Shown: one piece after another, positions 5,975-6,254 of the stretch | Position numbering within the stretch: position 1 is the first letter of the stretch | How the letters are laid out: every line of letters begins with the position of its first letter | Assembly (NCBI GenBank): GCA_023489405.1 | Contig: JAMDCW010000059.1 | Location: forward strand, 1 to 6,254 | Direction: 5' to 3' | Source of the DNA: Chloroflexota bacterium | Lineage (GTDB): Bacteria > Chloroflexota > UBA4733 | Length of the DNA: 6,254 nucleotides | Notes under the pieces: model-generated | Seen by the model: the letters and a program-made list of their open reading frames with translations, nothing else | What the model was told of the DNA's origin: nothing | Databases searched by the model: none | Program-made: the position numbers and the translations under genes

Positions 5975-6254
5975 CGAGATACCTCCCTGGTGTGTCTATC
6001 ACGTCGTGTGTGTCCCTCCTTTGGCGGTCACGTGTACCGTTGCAGTCCCGAGTGGGATGAGAGCGGCATTGTCGAGAGTGTTCACGTACCACATTACACG
6101 CATTCCCCCAAGGTGACGGCAGGTCCAGAAATCCTACGGAAGGGTATCAAGGCTGTATGCTGAGTGACCATCTCTTCCTACTTCGTACCTCTCTCTTTTG
6201 CATACTCCTAGTACCGAACGTTGGAAATAGCGATACGGATGGCCTACTAGTAGG
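5975..6254. other. Upstream region of the methyltransferase gene, no recognised gene
   Basis: This holds the methyltransferase ribosome site and a second, near-ideal Shine-Dalgarno sequence AAAGGAGG on the minus strand (6015-6022) that has no well-spaced start codon. GTGTGTC occurs twice (5990-5996 and 6008-6014). A pyrimidine-rich plus-strand tract lies at about 6166-6200. A 12-bp perfect palindrome, CCTACTAGTAGG, closes the window (6243-6254). Short open frames on both strands resemble no known protein, and no convincing promoter was found. Confidence 0.5.

Noticed and set aside
5966..6163. Plus-strand frame of 65 codons containing VYRCSP, faintly like another TnpB zinc ribbon
   Set aside because: Only one CxxC-like half is suggested; the remaining TnpB motifs (HRD, GAINI) are absent, so the likeness is probably chance.

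Overview
The window reads as a piece of a moderately GC-rich bacterial chromosome. It contains five protein-coding genes and one decayed transposon fragment. The tandem zinc-ribbon protein at the left edge, the long GH63/MGH1-type glycosidase, the GTG starts with strong AGGAGG-type ribosome sites and the IS200/IS605 TnpB relic would suit a Chloroflexota genome, perhaps Ktedonobacteria. That assignment is an impression, not proven by anything in the window.

Layout from left to right. Bases 1-324 (+) hold the end of a protein with two CxxC-x10-CxxC zinc ribbons. A strong hairpin at 348-379 separates it from the convergent glycosidase gene. Bases 402-3050 (-) encode an intact 882-residue GH63-like glycosidase. 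Its upstream region has a possible promoter, an inverted-repeat operator candidate and a small hairpin that would cover its ribosome site. Bases 3237-4352 (-) encode an enolase-superfamily protein that lacks two residues normally essential in its subgroup. Bases 4349-4864 (-) encode a YbaK/YeaK-type aminoacyl-tRNA deacylase whose stop codon overlaps the enolase-family start by four bases. Bases 4944-5211 (+) carry the C-terminal relic of an IS200/IS605 TnpB, frameshifted and missing key residues, with its right-end hairpin. A perfect 14-bp inverted repeat at 5298-5339 follows. Bases 5384-5974 (-) encode a class I SAM-dependent O-methyltransferase. The last 280 bases are upstream sequence without a recognisable gene and end in a 12-bp palindrome.

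The deacylase and enolase-family genes almost certainly form one transcription unit. The glycosidase lies 186 bp further downstream on the same strand and may have its own promoter. Nothing in the sequence ties their biochemical roles together: one edits tRNA, one probably acts on a small carboxylate of unknown identity, and one cleaves a glycoside. The methyltransferase is separated from them by the transposon relic.

No complete new defence or mobile system is visible. The item most likely to repay study is the enolase-superfamily protein with a changed active site. The TnpB relic with a retained right-end hairpin comes next, followed by the candidate control elements upstream of the glycosidase.
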